DNA of 64,000 nt from Flavobacteriaceae bacterium (GTDB lineage: Bacteria > Bacteroidota > Bacteroidia > Flavobacteriales > Flavobacteriaceae): the NCBI GenBank assembly GCA_029243165.1, contig JAQWSN010000021.1, forward strand, positions 37,188-101,187. Reading direction: 5' to 3'. The position numbers and the translations under genes are program-made. The notes beneath the pieces were generated by a model. The model worked only from the letters and a program-made list of their open reading frames with translations, was not told where the DNA came from and did no database searches. The first letter of the stretch is position 1, and each line of letters begins with the position of its first letter. Below, in pieces: positions 18,504 to 28,426 of the stretch.

Positions 18504-18890
18504 GGACTCTATTTTTCGAGTTAAAAGAAACGCTGAAGGAAAATCTTTTTTTAAGGTGTCGAGCGTTTTGAGCCCTGCAATTTTATCTTTAAATCGTCCC
18601 GCTTGTACTTTGTAATTTGGAGTTTCAAAACTTAATTCAACAGGGATATGGGGATAAATTTCTTTTGCGTTTTCCAGTGTCTCTGTGGCGGTTTCAAGAG
18701 TACCGTAATACAATTGTAAAGTAAAATAGGTGTTTGTAAAGCGTTCCCGATCTAACTCAATTTTTTTGTTTAATAAACTGTCTAGTTTTGGATCTTGTTT
18801 AACAAATAGATCAATGCTTTGGGAATGGCTTAAAGAACAAATCCCAAAGACAAGTACTAAAAACAGGGGTTTACGAGCTGAATTTTTCAT
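18495..18890 (-). CDS. Exported SPOR-domain protein
   Basis: A small protein of about 131 residues. A signal peptide starts at the ATG at 18890 ([24 protein letters not shown]); the longer frame to 18926 would put a charged extension before it and is less likely. The C-terminal 70 residues form a SPOR domain ([17 protein letters not shown] and [15 protein letters not shown], the two halves of the RNP-like fold). SPOR domains bind glycan strands stripped of stem peptides, often at division sites. It converges on infB with a nine-base overlap. Confidence 0.8.
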   Translation of the reverse strand: MKNSARKPLFLVLVFGICSLSHSQSIDLFVKQDPKLDSLLNKKIELDRERFTNTYFTLQLYYGTLETATETLENAKEIYPHIPVELSFETPNYKVQAGRFKDKIAGLKTLDTLKKDFPSAFLLTRKIESLK

Positions 18891-19014
18891 AATGCAAAAA
18901 AACAACTTTTTATTTTTACTACGCATTAATTTAACAAATCAGACAAGTTATTTAGAATGGTTATAAATTATTAAAATCTTAATTTATTAGGTATTTTAAA
19001 AGCTCGCTATGGTT

Positions 19015-19022
19015 TAAATTTG
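19015..19022 (+). promoter_or_regulatory. -7 element (TAAATTTG) of the ACIII-cox operon
   Basis: TAAATTTG matches the consensus and lies 22 bases before the TTG start of the ActA-like gene. No exact TTG appears 17-23 bases upstream. It is the only promoter-like element in the 154 bases between the divergent SPOR and act genes. Confidence 0.5.
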
Positions 19023-19044
19023 TGCTGGATTTTAGAACAACACT

Positions 19045-20355
19045 TTGGACATAAGAATAAATTTATTTGAAAGAATAAAGATCAAGGAATACTTAAGATT
19101 CCTTTTTCCAGCCCTAGTTATCTTAATAAGCTTTTTCTCTTCCTTTAACGCCTTAGCTCAAGAAGATGAAGCGATTCAAGCGGGGAAAAAACTATTTAAT
19201 GCCAATTGTGCCGCCTGTCACAAGCTCAACAAAAGAGCCGTAGGTCCAGCACTTAAAGGCGTTTCTGCTAAATACGACAAAGAATGGTTGTACAGTTGGA
19301 TTAAGAACAGTACCGCAATGGTCAAGTCAGGAGATGCGCAAGCTGTTGCCATTTACGAAGAATACAACGGCTCGGTGATGACTTCTTTTCCTCAGCTCTC
19401 AAATGAAGACATCGATAACATTCTTGTTTACACAGACTACACCCCACCAGCGCCAGTTGCCTCAGCAGCTGCACCTGCGGCTGGGACTGCTGGTCAAAAT
19501 TCAGGATTGAGCAACAATATCATATTATTTGCTCTTGTTCTGGTATTTGTCATTCTCGTTGTAATGCTGTTTTTGGTTCAAAAAACATTGATGAAAATCG
19601 CTGCCGCTAGTGGTGTAGATATTTCTCCCGAACCCAAACCAAAAAGAACTCCTATTTGGCTTGCTTTTGTTCAAAACCAATTCTTGGTAATGGTAAGTGT
19701 AATTCTTTTATTACTAAGTAGCGCTTACTTTGTTTATGGATATTTTATGCAAGTTGGTGTAGATCAAGGATACATGCCTGTTCAACCGATTCATTATTCT
19801 CACAAAATCCACGCTGGAGCAAACCAAATTGAGTGTAAATACTGCCACTCTTCAGCGCGTGTTTCCAAACATTCAGGAATTCCTTCTTTGAATGTTTGTA
19901 TGAACTGCCATAGAAATATTGCAGAATACAATGGAGAGGAAGATCTTGAAAATGGCTACACCAAAGATTTTTACACTAAAGAAATAAAGAAACTTTACGC
20001 AGCTGTAGGATGGGATGAAACGAATCAGCAATACACAGGGGAGACACAACCTGTGAAGTGGGTTAGAATTCACAACCTTCCTGATTTTGTGTATTTCAAT
20101 CATGCTCAACACGTTGAGGTAGGGGAAATCGCTTGTCAGAAATGTCACGGACCTGTCGAAGAGATGGAGATCATGTATCAGTATTCACCACTTACTATGG
20201 GTTGGTGTATCAATTGTCACCGAGAAACAAATGTTAAAATAGAAAACAACGAGTATTACGCTAAAATACACGAAGAACTTTCTAAGAAATACGGTGTAGA
20301 AAAATTAACAGTTGCCCAGATGGGTGGACTTGAATGTGGAAAATGTCACTATTAA
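19045..20355 (+). CDS. actA: ACIII subunit ActA with an added N-terminal mono-haem cytochrome c domain
   Basis: A 436-residue cytochrome c subunit of alternative complex III, the quinol:electron-acceptor oxidoreductase. Six CxxCH motifs are visible: one in an N-terminal cytochrome c domain (C55-H59), then five in the ActA pentahaem region (C264, C285, C364, C388 and C431 as first cysteines). A signal peptide covers about the first 39 residues. Membrane segments lie near 155-178 and 212-232. The start is a TTG, because no ATG precedes the signal peptide in frame. It heads the operon actABCDEF-coxBA. The extra mono-haem domain is common in Bacteroidota ActA. Confidence 0.92.
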   Translation: MDIRINLFERIKIKEYLRFLFPALVILISFFSSFNALAQEDEAIQAGKKLFNANCAACHKLNKRAVGPALKGVSAKYDKEWLYSWIKNSTAMVKSGDAQAVAIYEEYNGSVMTSFPQLSNEDIDNILVYTDYTPPAPVASAAAPAAGTAGQNSGLSNNIILFALVLVFVILVVMLFLVQKTLMKIAAASGVDISPEPKPKRTPIWLAFVQNQFLVMVSVILLLLSSAYFVYGYFMQVGVDQGYMPVQPIHYSHKIHAGANQIECKYCHSSARVSKHSGIPSLNVCMNCHRNIAEYNGEEDLENGYTKDFYTKEIKKLYAAVGWDETNQQYTGETQPVKWVRIHNLPDFVYFNHAQHVEVGEIACQKCHGPVEEMEIMYQYSPLTMGWCINCHRETNVKIENNEYYAKIHEELSKKYGVEKLTVAQMGGLECGKCHY

Positions 20356-20375
20356 AAGGCGATCAAGAAAAGCAT

Positions 20376-23300
20376 ATGGCATCAAATAAAACTTATTGGA
20401 AAAACATTGCTCAGCTAGACCCATCTGATGAAGCAGTAAAAAAATTGGAACAAAATGAGTTTGTTTCCAAGCTTCCTGAAGATTTTTTAAGTGATGAAAA
20501 AACACTAGAAGACAGCAGTACTTCCCGAAGAGACTTCTTGAAATACGTAGGTTTTAGCACTGCAGCAGCTACAATAGCTGCCTGTGAGGGGCCTGTGATA
20601 AAGTCAGTTCCGTACGTAGTTCAGCCGGAGCAAATCAGACCAGGTGTTGCAAATTATTATGCCACCAGTATTGCAGACGGATTTGATTTTGGTAGTATTT
20701 TAATTAAAACAAGAGAAGGAAGACCGATCAAGGTAGAAAGTAATCCAGATGCTCCTATCTTAGGTTCAGCTAATGCTAGAGTACATGCATCCGTTCTTTC
20801 GCTTTATGATACTTTACGTTTACAAGGACCTTTAGCTAACGGCGAAGATGTGTCATGGGATGATTTTTATCTCCGATCACAGGCAATGTTAAAAGCCCTA
20901 GCTGCTACAGGTAAAGAGATCATTCTTTTGACTCCCACTTTACCTAGTCCAACGACACAAAAAATTATTGCAGATTTTACCACTGCCTTCCCAAATGTTA
21001 GATCTGTGGTGTATGACACCATTTCTTCAGATGCAGCTTTAAATGCATTTGAAATGCATTATGGAAAGAGAGCTTTAGCGGATTATGATTTCTCTAAGGC
21101 AAAGGCCATCGTTTCCATCGGAGCAGATTTCTTAGGAGATTGGCAAGGAGGAGGTTATGATGAGGGGTATGCTGCATCCAGAATACCCCATAGTGATCAT
21201 GGTCATGCTGAAATGTCTCAACACTTCCAGTTTGAGTCCAACATGTCACTTTCAGGTGCTAATGCCGATCATCGAGTACCTTGTACACCTGCGGATCAAA
21301 AAAATATTTTAGCTTACATTCACGATCGTTTGATCGGAGGCTCTGAAGGATCCTTATCTGATGAATTAAAGCCCGTTGCAGATAAAGCAATTTCAGCCCT
21401 CAAGGACTCAGGCTCAAAAGGAGTCTTAGTTTCTGGAATTGAGGATACTACTGCACAAGTAGCTGTATTGGCTATTAACGCTCACCTTAACAGTGAAGCT
21501 TTCCAACCCGATCAACCCAAATTAATCCGTCAAGGAAGTAAGCAAGAGGTTGTCAAAGCTTTTGATGCTATCCAGGCAGGTACCGTAGGAGGTTTAATTT
21601 CAGTAGGAGTTAATCCTGTATTTTCTTCAATGAACGGTAAAGCCCTAGGTGAAGCGATTGAAAAACTTGAATTTTCACTGAGTTTTACTTCTAAAATGGA
21701 TGAAACAGCTGCAGTTTCTCAGTTTGTTGCAGCTACTCCCCATTATCTAGAGTCTTGGGGAGATTACGAATTTAAGTCTGGACATTTTGCTTTAGCTCAA
21801 CCTACCATACGTCCATTATTTGATACACAACAATTTCAAGATGTTCTACTGAGATTGGCTGGAAAAAATTCAAAATACTACGACGAGATAAAAGTATTTT
21901 GGAACGAGACTATTTTAGGAGCAAGCTCTTGGAGTAAAACGTTACATGACGGGTATTTTTCTTTAGAAAGTTCATTGGAGGTTTCAAGTCCAGATTTTTC
22001 AGAGTTAAATCTTGAGGAATTAAGGGGTGCTTCTGCTAGTGGAATGACTCTAGTTTTGTACACCAAAACGGGTATGGGTGACGGACAGCAAGCCAATAAT
22101 CCTTGGTTGCAAGAATTTCCTGATCCAATTACTCGGGTAAGTTGGGACAATTACCTCACAATTTCCATGAGCGATGCAAAAGCACTTGGTTTAAAAAACA
22201 CGAATACGGCAGATGGAGCACTCAATGGAAGTTATGCCTCTGTTACGGTTGGATCTCAATCGTTAAAAGTTCCAATTATTATTCAGCCTGGTCAAGCGCC
22301 AGGAACTGTTGGCCTTTCCTTTGGTTATGGCAAGCGAATGGGACTTAAAGATGAAATGCAAACGGGAGTAAATGCTTATGCATTGTACCAAAATTTTGAA
22401 AGTGTTCAGGAAGCTACTGTAGCGCTTGTTTCTGGAGAGCACGAGTTTGCTTGCGTTCAGTTGCACAATACCCTGATGGGTCGTGGAGATATCGTTAAGG
22501 AAACTACATTGGAAGTTTTTAATTCCAAAGATAAAGCACACTGGAACCCAATGCCTCAAGTTTCTAAGAATCATATTGAATTTGATGTTACTTCACCAGA
22601 GGTTGACATGTGGACTGAATTTGATCGAAGTATTGGACATCATTTTAATTTATCCATTGATCTGAATTCGTGTACTGGATGTGGAGCCTGTGTTATTGCT
22701 TGTAGTGCAGAAAATAATGTTCCAGTAGTAGGAAAACGTGAGGTTCGAAAATCTCGTGATATGCACTGGTTACGAATTGATCGTTACTATTCTTCATCAA
22801 CAACTTTTGAAGGAGATAATGAAACAAAAGACGCAATCTCAGGAATTGGAGATTCGTTGAATACTTTTGGTGAAATGGAGAAGGCTGCTGCCAATCCACA
22901 AGTGGCTTTCCAGCCCGTTATGTGCCAACATTGTAATCATGCTCCTTGTGAAACAGTTTGTCCAGTGGCAGCTACATCGCACGGAAGACAAGGACAGAAT
23001 CAAATGGCCTACAACCGATGTGTTGGGACGCGTTACTGTGCCAATAACTGCCCTTACAAAGTGCGTCGTTTTAACTGGTTTTTATACAGTAAGAATGATG
23101 AATTTGATTATCATATGAATAATGATTTAGGGCGTATGGTACTGAATCCAGATGTTGTTGTTCGATCAAGAGGAGTAATGGAGAAATGTTCTATGTGTAT
23201 TCAGATGACACAGAAAACAATATTGGACGCCAAACTTAAAGGAGAAGAAATTAAAGATGGGATGTTCCAAACAGCCTGTTCCAATGCTTGTACTTCAGGA

Positions 23301-23447
23301 GCAATGGTTTTTGGAGATCTTAACGATAAAGAAAGTAAAGTTGCTGCATTGCATCAAGACGACCGTATGTATCATTTGTTAGAGCATGTCGGTACGAAGC
23401 CCAATGTTATGTATCAAGTAAAAGTTAGAAATACCGATGAGGTATAA
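20376..23447 (+). CDS. actB: ACIII iron-sulphur subunit ActB (molybdopterin-oxidoreductase-like plus ferredoxin-like)
   Basis: A protein of about 1023 residues. A twin-arginine signal SRRDFLKYVG (50-59) lies after a 50-residue leader, as is usual for ActB, and ends at a lipobox-like cysteine (IAAC, C70). The central part (about 100-700) resembles a molybdopterin oxidoreductase that in this family has lost its cofactor. The C-terminal part carries four cysteine clusters (CTGCGACVIAC, CQHCNHAPCETVC, CVGTRYCANNC, and CSMC with CSNAC) for one 3Fe-4S and three 4Fe-4S centres. The ATG at 20376 is preferred over the one at 20334, which would overlap actA. Confidence 0.93.
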   Translation: MASNKTYWKNIAQLDPSDEAVKKLEQNEFVSKLPEDFLSDEKTLEDSSTSRRDFLKYVGFSTAAATIAACEGPVIKSVPYVVQPEQIRPGVANYYATSIADGFDFGSILIKTREGRPIKVESNPDAPILGSANARVHASVLSLYDTLRLQGPLANGEDVSWDDFYLRSQAMLKALAATGKEIILLTPTLPSPTTQKIIADFTTAFPNVRSVVYDTISSDAALNAFEMHYGKRALADYDFSKAKAIVSIGADFLGDWQGGGYDEGYAASRIPHSDHGHAEMSQHFQFESNMSLSGANADHRVPCTPADQKNILAYIHDRLIGGSEGSLSDELKPVADKAISALKDSGSKGVLVSGIEDTTAQVAVLAINAHLNSEAFQPDQPKLIRQGSKQEVVKAFDAIQAGTVGGLISVGVNPVFSSMNGKALGEAIEKLEFSLSFTSKMDETAAVSQFVAATPHYLESWGDYEFKSGHFALAQPTIRPLFDTQQFQDVLLRLAGKNSKYYDEIKVFWNETILGASSWSKTLHDGYFSLESSLEVSSPDFSELNLEELRGASASGMTLVLYTKTGMGDGQQANNPWLQEFPDPITRVSWDNYLTISMSDAKALGLKNTNTADGALNGSYASVTVGSQSLKVPIIIQPGQAPGTVGLSFGYGKRMGLKDEMQTGVNAYALYQNFESVQEATVALVSGEHEFACVQLHNTLMGRGDIVKETTLEVFNSKDKAHWNPMPQVSKNHIEFDVTSPEVDMWTEFDRSIGHHFNLSIDLNSCTGCGACVIACSAENNVPVVGKREVRKSRDMHWLRIDRYYSSSTTFEGDNETKDAISGIGDSLNTFGEMEKAAANPQVAFQPVMCQHCNHAPCETVCPVAATSHGRQGQNQMAYNRCVGTRYCANNCPYKVRRFNWFLYSKNDEFDYHMNNDLGRMVLNPDVVVRSRGVMEKCSMCIQMTQKTILDAKLKGEEIKDGMFQTACSNACTSGAMVFGDLNDKESKVAALHQDDRMYHLLEHVGTKPNVMYQVKVRNTDEV

Positions 23448-23464
23448 TTTAGAAAAATAGATCT

Positions 23465-24853
23465 ATGGCATCGCATTACGAAGCACCAATTAGAAAACCA
23501 CTTGTAACAGGAGACAAAACCTACCATGATGTTACAGTAGATGTTGCTGCGCCCGTTGAAGGAGTTGCTAACAAGCAATGGTGGATTGTTTTTGGTATTG
23601 CATTGACTGCTTTCTTATGGGGAGTAGGATGTATCATTTACACCATTTCCACAGGTATTGGTACTTGGGGATTGAACAAGACCGTAGGTTGGGCTTGGGA
23701 CATCACAAACTTTGTATGGTGGGTTGGTATTGGTCACGCAGGTACGCTTATTTCTGCGGTACTGTTATTGTTTAGGCAAAAATGGAGAATGGCTATCAAC
23801 CGTTCTGCAGAGGCCATGACCATTTTTTCGGTTATTCAGGCGGGATTATTTCCGATCATTCACATGGGTCGTCCTTGGTTGGCGTATTGGGTACTCCCAA
23901 TTCCAAACGGATTTGGTTCACTGTGGGTTAATTTTAATTCTCCTTTACTCTGGGATGTATTTGCAATCTCGACTTACCTTTCGGTTTCATTGGTATTCTG
24001 GTGGACAGGATTACTTCCTGATTTTGCTATGATTCGAGATCGAGCGGTTTTACCTTTTCAGAAAAAAATCTACAGTTTATTAAGTTTTGGTTGGTCAGGT
24101 AGAGCGAAAGATTGGCAGCGTTTCGAAGAAGTTTCGCTGGTTCTTGCTGGTTTGGCTACGCCTCTGGTACTCTCGGTACACACCATCGTATCTTTCGATT
24201 TTGCCACTTCAGTAATTCCCGGTTGGCACACCACTATTTTCCCACCCTATTTTGTTGCGGGTGCAATCTTCTCAGGGTTTGCAATGGTAAACACCTTACT
24301 CATTATTATGCGTAAAGTATCCAATCTGGAAAACTACATTACAGTTCAACATATTGAACTTATGAATATCGTGATTATGATCACTGGTTCTATTGTAGGA
24401 GTAGCCTACATTACTGAGCTCTTCATTGCATGGTATTCGGGTGTTGAATATGAGCAGTATGCATTCTTAAACAGAGCAACAGGACCTTATTGGTGGGCAT
24501 ATTGGTCAATGATGACCTGTAACGTATTTTCACCTCAGTTTATGTGGTTTAAAAAATTAAGAACCAGTATTATGTTCTCATTTATTATTTCAATAGTGGT
24601 GAATATTGGAATGTGGTTTGAGCGATTTGTAATCATTGTAACTTCATTACACAGAGATTACCTTCCCTCCTCATGGACTATGTTCTCTCCAACTTTTGTA
24701 GATATTGGTATTTTCATAGGAACCATAGGCTTCTTTTTTGTGTTGTTCCTATTGTACGCGCGAACCTTCCCTGTAATTGCTCAGGCGGAAGTGAAAACAA
24801 TATTAAAAGCTTCGGGTGCGAAGTATAAAAAACTAAGAGACGGTAAATCATGA
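23465..24853 (+). CDS. actC: ACIII membrane subunit ActC (NrfD-like quinol-binding)
   Basis: A 462-residue polytopic membrane protein of the NrfD/PsrC family with about ten membrane helices and conserved blocks such as GIGHAGTLISAVLLL and IHMGRPWL. It is thought to form a quinol site of ACIII and to dock ActB. The C-terminus overlaps the next gene by four bases (ATGA). Confidence 0.93.
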   Translation: MASHYEAPIRKPLVTGDKTYHDVTVDVAAPVEGVANKQWWIVFGIALTAFLWGVGCIIYTISTGIGTWGLNKTVGWAWDITNFVWWVGIGHAGTLISAVLLLFRQKWRMAINRSAEAMTIFSVIQAGLFPIIHMGRPWLAYWVLPIPNGFGSLWVNFNSPLLWDVFAISTYLSVSLVFWWTGLLPDFAMIRDRAVLPFQKKIYSLLSFGWSGRAKDWQRFEEVSLVLAGLATPLVLSVHTIVSFDFATSVIPGWHTTIFPPYFVAGAIFSGFAMVNTLLIIMRKVSNLENYITVQHIELMNIVIMITGSIVGVAYITELFIAWYSGVEYEQYAFLNRATGPYWWAYWSMMTCNVFSPQFMWFKKLRTSIMFSFIISIVVNIGMWFERFVIIVTSLHRDYLPSSWTMFSPTFVDIGIFIGTIGFFFVLFLLYARTFPVIAQAEVKTILKASGAKYKKLRDGKS

Positions 24854-25377
24854 GTGATAAAGTAGTACATGCCCTTTACGACGACGACGATGTGCTTTTA
24901 AGTGCTGTTAAAATGATTCGTTCTGAGAAGCACCACATTGAAGAAGTTTACACTCCATTTCCTGTACACGGGCTAGATAAAGCTATGGGACTTGAGGAGA
25001 CCCGAATTGCTATCATGGCATTTATTTATGGATGTATTGGTTTGTGTGTAGCTGTAGCCATGATGAATTTTATTATGATTGAAGATTGGCCTCAGGATAT
25101 TGGAGGAAAACCAAGTTTTTCTTATTTGGAGAATATGCCAGCTTTTGTACCTATCATGTTTGAAATGACGGTATTTTTCGCAGCCCACTTAATGGTGATC
25201 ACCTTTTACATGAGAAGTAAGTTGTGGCCCTTCAAAAAAGCTGAAAATCCAAACCCATTGACTACAGATGATAAATTTCTTGTAGAGATCGGGATTCATG
25301 ACAATGAAAAAGAGCTCGAAAAACTCTTAAAAAAGTCAGGAGCAATAGATGTTTCAATAATAGAAAAGCCAGAATAG
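24850..25377 (+). CDS. actD: ACIII membrane subunit ActD (DUF3341)
   Basis: A 175-residue protein with a soluble alpha/beta start (VHALYDDDDVLLSAVKMIR; the family pattern is a small ferredoxin-like domain) and two membrane segments near 55-75 and 95-120, with PAFVPIMFEMTVFFAA typical of DUF3341. It overlaps actC by ATGA, and actE follows immediately, indicating translational coupling. Confidence 0.92.
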   Translation: MSDKVVHALYDDDDVLLSAVKMIRSEKHHIEEVYTPFPVHGLDKAMGLEETRIAIMAFIYGCIGLCVAVAMMNFIMIEDWPQDIGGKPSFSYLENMPAFVPIMFEMTVFFAAHLMVITFYMRSKLWPFKKAENPNPLTTDDKFLVEIGIHDNEKELEKLLKKSGAIDVSIIEKPE

Positions 25378-25926
25378 ATGAGTTATAAAAGTCTGTTAGT
25401 TTGTGTAATTGTAGCGTTAGGAATGCAGTCTTGTTTTGATCCTTCCAAACCCAATTACCAGTATTTTCCCAACATGTACGAACCGGTAGGTTATGAAACT
25501 TACGCTGATACAGACGCTTTTGCAAATGGAATTGAGGCGCAAATACCTGTTGAGGGTTCCGTAGCTAGAGGATGGGAACCTTATGATTATCCCGATACAA
25601 ACGAAGGATATGAAGCTGCAAAAGCAGAATTAAATTCACCACTTTTAGCCACAGAAGAAAACTTAGCCAATGGCAAAGAACTTTATGGTATTTATTGTGC
25701 CGTTTGCCATGGGAATAAAGGAGATGGACAAGGAATTTTAATGACAAGAGAGAAATTTTTAGGGGTTCCTAGTTATGCGGATAGAGAAATTACACCAGGC
25801 AGTATTTACCATGTATTGATGTATGGTAAAAACGCGATGGGATCCCATGCTGGTCAAGTCAATGCTGAAGAGCGATGGCAAATTGCCCAGCACGTGATGG
25901 AATTAAGAAATAAGTTAGTTAAATAA
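25378..25926 (+). CDS. actE: ACIII mono-haem cytochrome c lipoprotein ActE
   Basis: A 182-residue protein with a lipoprotein signal peptide (lipidated C19 in GMQSC) and one haem site, CAVCH at 107-111. GSHAGQV/ERWQIAQHV further on is typical of the ActE family. It probably passes electrons from ActA towards the oxidase. It starts directly after the actD stop codon. Confidence 0.92.
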   Translation: MSYKSLLVCVIVALGMQSCFDPSKPNYQYFPNMYEPVGYETYADTDAFANGIEAQIPVEGSVARGWEPYDYPDTNEGYEAAKAELNSPLLATEENLANGKELYGIYCAVCHGNKGDGQGILMTREKFLGVPSYADREITPGSIYHVLMYGKNAMGSHAGQVNAEERWQIAQHVMELRNKLVK

Positions 25927-25941
25927 CATTAAGGCAAACAA

Positions 25942-27318
25942 ATGATGTACACCTTTCCAAACAAACTTAGAAATTTAGCCTTTGTGTTTATGGCTGTCGG
26001 TTTCATAGGACTCGTCTATGGTTTTATTACGACACCTAACACAGTTGAAGAAGCTAAAGCTATTGCTGCCGCAAATCATGGAGAGGGACACGGGACTTCT
26101 CATGAATCATCTGATACGCATTCAACACCTGATGCAGAGACTGCAACTGCTTCTGATGAGGCTCACGCAGAGGATAATCACACTACCGTTGATCATGGTG
26201 AATCACATGATGCAGAACACGATTTACATGTTTATCACCAATTAAAAAATAAACCTTGGGCTGCATTGTACGTAGCTGCTTTTTTCTTTTTTATGATTTC
26301 CCTCGGCGTACTAGCATTTTATGCGATTCAACGTGCAGCACAAGCCGGTTGGTCTCCAGTACTTTACAGAGTCATGGAGGGAATTACAGCCTACCTTCTA
26401 CCAGGGGGTATTATTGTCATAGTAATTTTAGCTCTTTCAGGAATGCACCTGAATCATCTTTTTATCTGGATGGATCCTGAAGTAGTGGCTCACGATAAAT
26501 TAATTGCAGGGAAAACGGGATTCTTGAATGTACCTTTCTTCCTAACTAGAGCAGTGATATTTCTATCAGGCTGGAGTTTGTATCGTTATTTCTCAAGAAA
26601 ATTTTCTCTTGCCCAAGATTTGGCAGACGACATTTCTAACCACAAGAAGAATTTTAGAATCTCAGCTGGATTTTTAGTTTTCTACATCGTTACTGAATCC
26701 ATCATGTCTTGGGATTGGATCATGTCCATAGACCCTCACTGGTTCAGTACTTTATTTGGGTGGTATGTTTTTGCCAGTATGTTTGTGTCAGGGATAACAG
26801 CAATTGCACTCATTACAATTTATTTAAAGTCCAAAGGATACTTAGAGTTTGTCAATGATAGTCACATACACGATCTGGGTAAGTTTATGTTTGGGATTAG
26901 CGTATTTTGGACCTATTTGTGGTTTTCTCAGTTCATGTTGATCTGGTATTCCAACATCCCTGAGGAAGTAACTTATTTTATTACGAGAATTGAAGATTAC
27001 AACCTGCCTTTCTTTGGAATGCTGGTGATGAATTTTATTTTCCCATTGTTGATCTTAATGAACAGTGATTACAAAAGGATTAATTATTTCATTGTAATGG
27101 CTGGAATTGTGATCATACTAGGGCACTACATGGATGTATTTAACATGATTATGCCCTCTGCGGTAGGAGATCAATGGTTTATTGGTGCAGCAGAAATAGG
27201 AGGATTTTTATTTTTCCTCGGTCTTTTCATATTCATCGTATTTAAAGAAATGACTAAAGCTCCTTTACTTGCTAAAGGGGACCCCTACATGGGAGAGAGT
27301 GAACGTTTTCATTATTAA
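25942..27318 (+). CDS. actF: ACIII membrane subunit ActF
   Basis: A 458-residue NrfD-like subunit with about ten membrane segments. After the first segment comes a long His/Glu/Asp/Ser/Thr-rich linker (about residues 38-95) of low complexity, which may bind metal or simply be a periplasmic loop. The core includes ESIMSWDWIMSIDPHWFSTLFGWYVF, cut here as SWDWIMSIDPHW and LFGWYVF, typical of the second quinone-binding subunit. The start is one of two adjacent ATG codons. Confidence 0.92.
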   Translation: MMYTFPNKLRNLAFVFMAVGFIGLVYGFITTPNTVEEAKAIAAANHGEGHGTSHESSDTHSTPDAETATASDEAHAEDNHTTVDHGESHDAEHDLHVYHQLKNKPWAALYVAAFFFFMISLGVLAFYAIQRAAQAGWSPVLYRVMEGITAYLLPGGIIVIVILALSGMHLNHLFIWMDPEVVAHDKLIAGKTGFLNVPFFLTRAVIFLSGWSLYRYFSRKFSLAQDLADDISNHKKNFRISAGFLVFYIVTESIMSWDWIMSIDPHWFSTLFGWYVFASMFVSGITAIALITIYLKSKGYLEFVNDSHIHDLGKFMFGISVFWTYLWFSQFMLIWYSNIPEEVTYFITRIEDYNLPFFGMLVMNFIFPLLILMNSDYKRINYFIVMAGIVIILGHYMDVFNMIMPSAVGDQWFIGAAEIGGFLFFLGLFIFIVFKEMTKAPLLAKGDPYMGESERFHY

Positions 27319-27339
27319 AAAACTTAATCGAAAAGATAA

Positions 27340-28404
27340 ATGAATATATTTTTGATACTTTCTGTACTCGTTTTAATCGCTATTTCAATTTGGCAGATTA
27401 CAAAGATTTTTGAACTCTCACAGGGGAAAAAAGTGAATACGCAAGTTGCCGACGATAAGGATAACAATCTCAATGGTAAATTGATGTTTGTCTTTTTGAT
27501 TTTTATTTACGGGATAACCATTTTTTCTTTCTGGGCATACGGTGACGTACTGTTGCCTGATGCAGCCTCTGAACACGGTTCTGATTACGATAACCTGATG
27601 TGGATTTCGTTTGCTATTATTTTCTTTGTACAAACCATTACCCAGGCGTTATTACACTATTTCTCTTACAAGTACAGAGGTAAAAAAGGTAAAAAAGCTT
27701 TGTTCTATGCGGACAATGACAAACTAGAGATGATTTGGACGATTATTCCGGTTATCACTTTAGCGGGTCTTATTTTATACGGACTTTACACCTGGACTGA
27801 TATCATGACGGTTGAAGAAAATGATGAGGCCTTAGTAGTTGAACTTTACGCTCAACAGTTTAACTGGAAAGCAAGATATGCTGGAGAAGATGGTGTATTA
27901 GGAGACGCAAACGTTCGTTTTCTTCAAGATTTTGAGGGTAGAAATTTAGTAGGAATTGATGCCACTGATCCCAACGGTTTTGATGATGTAGTGGTTCAAG
28001 AACTTCATCTGCCAGTGGGAAGAGAAGTTATCTTTAAAATGCGTTCTCAGGATGTATTACACTCGGCTTACATGCCACATTTTAGGGCCCAAATGAATTG
28101 TGTCCCGGGAATGATTACCGAATTTGCTTTTACTCCTAACATTACAACTGATCAAATGCGAATGGATCCAGATGTAACTGCAAAAGTGAAAAAGATCAAC
28201 AAAATCAGAGTTGAAAAAAGTAAGGAATTAGTAGCAAGTGGAGATACCGCATTAGATCCTTATGAATTTGATTTTCTCTTACTTTGTAACAAAATATGTG
28301 GAGCATCGCATTACAATATGCAGATGAAGATTATTGTCGAAACGGAAAAAGAATTTGAAGAATGGATGAGTTCACAGCAAACATTTGCTCAAGTCATCCA
28401 ATAA
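27340..28404 (+). CDS. coxB: Cytochrome c oxidase subunit II
   Basis: A 354-residue protein with a short N-terminal membrane segment and two further helices (about 45-65 and 82-105), followed by the periplasmic cupredoxin domain. The CuA ligands are all there: the histidine in DVLHSAYMPHF and the block CNKICGASHYNM near the C-terminus. No haem c motif is fused. It lies between actF and coxA, so ACIII and the oxidase core are made from one operon. Confidence 0.95.
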   Translation: MNIFLILSVLVLIAISIWQITKIFELSQGKKVNTQVADDKDNNLNGKLMFVFLIFIYGITIFSFWAYGDVLLPDAASEHGSDYDNLMWISFAIIFFVQTITQALLHYFSYKYRGKKGKKALFYADNDKLEMIWTIIPVITLAGLILYGLYTWTDIMTVEENDEALVVELYAQQFNWKARYAGEDGVLGDANVRFLQDFEGRNLVGIDATDPNGFDDVVVQELHLPVGREVIFKMRSQDVLHSAYMPHFRAQMNCVPGMITEFAFTPNITTDQMRMDPDVTAKVKKINKIRVEKSKELVASGDTALDPYEFDFLLLCNKICGASHYNMQMKIIVETEKEFEEWMSSQQTFAQVIQ

Positions 28405-28426
28405 CTAAAATAAAAAAAAGAAGATT

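Noticed and set aside
19045..20355. Fusion of a mono-haem domain to ActA as a new architecture
   Set aside because: This arrangement is widespread in Bacteroidota ACIII, so it is noted in the annotation only.
25942..27318. His-rich linker of ActF as a novel metal-binding module
   Set aside because: Similar His/Glu-rich linkers are usual in flavobacterial ActF proteins, as far as I recall, so it is not distinctive without further data.
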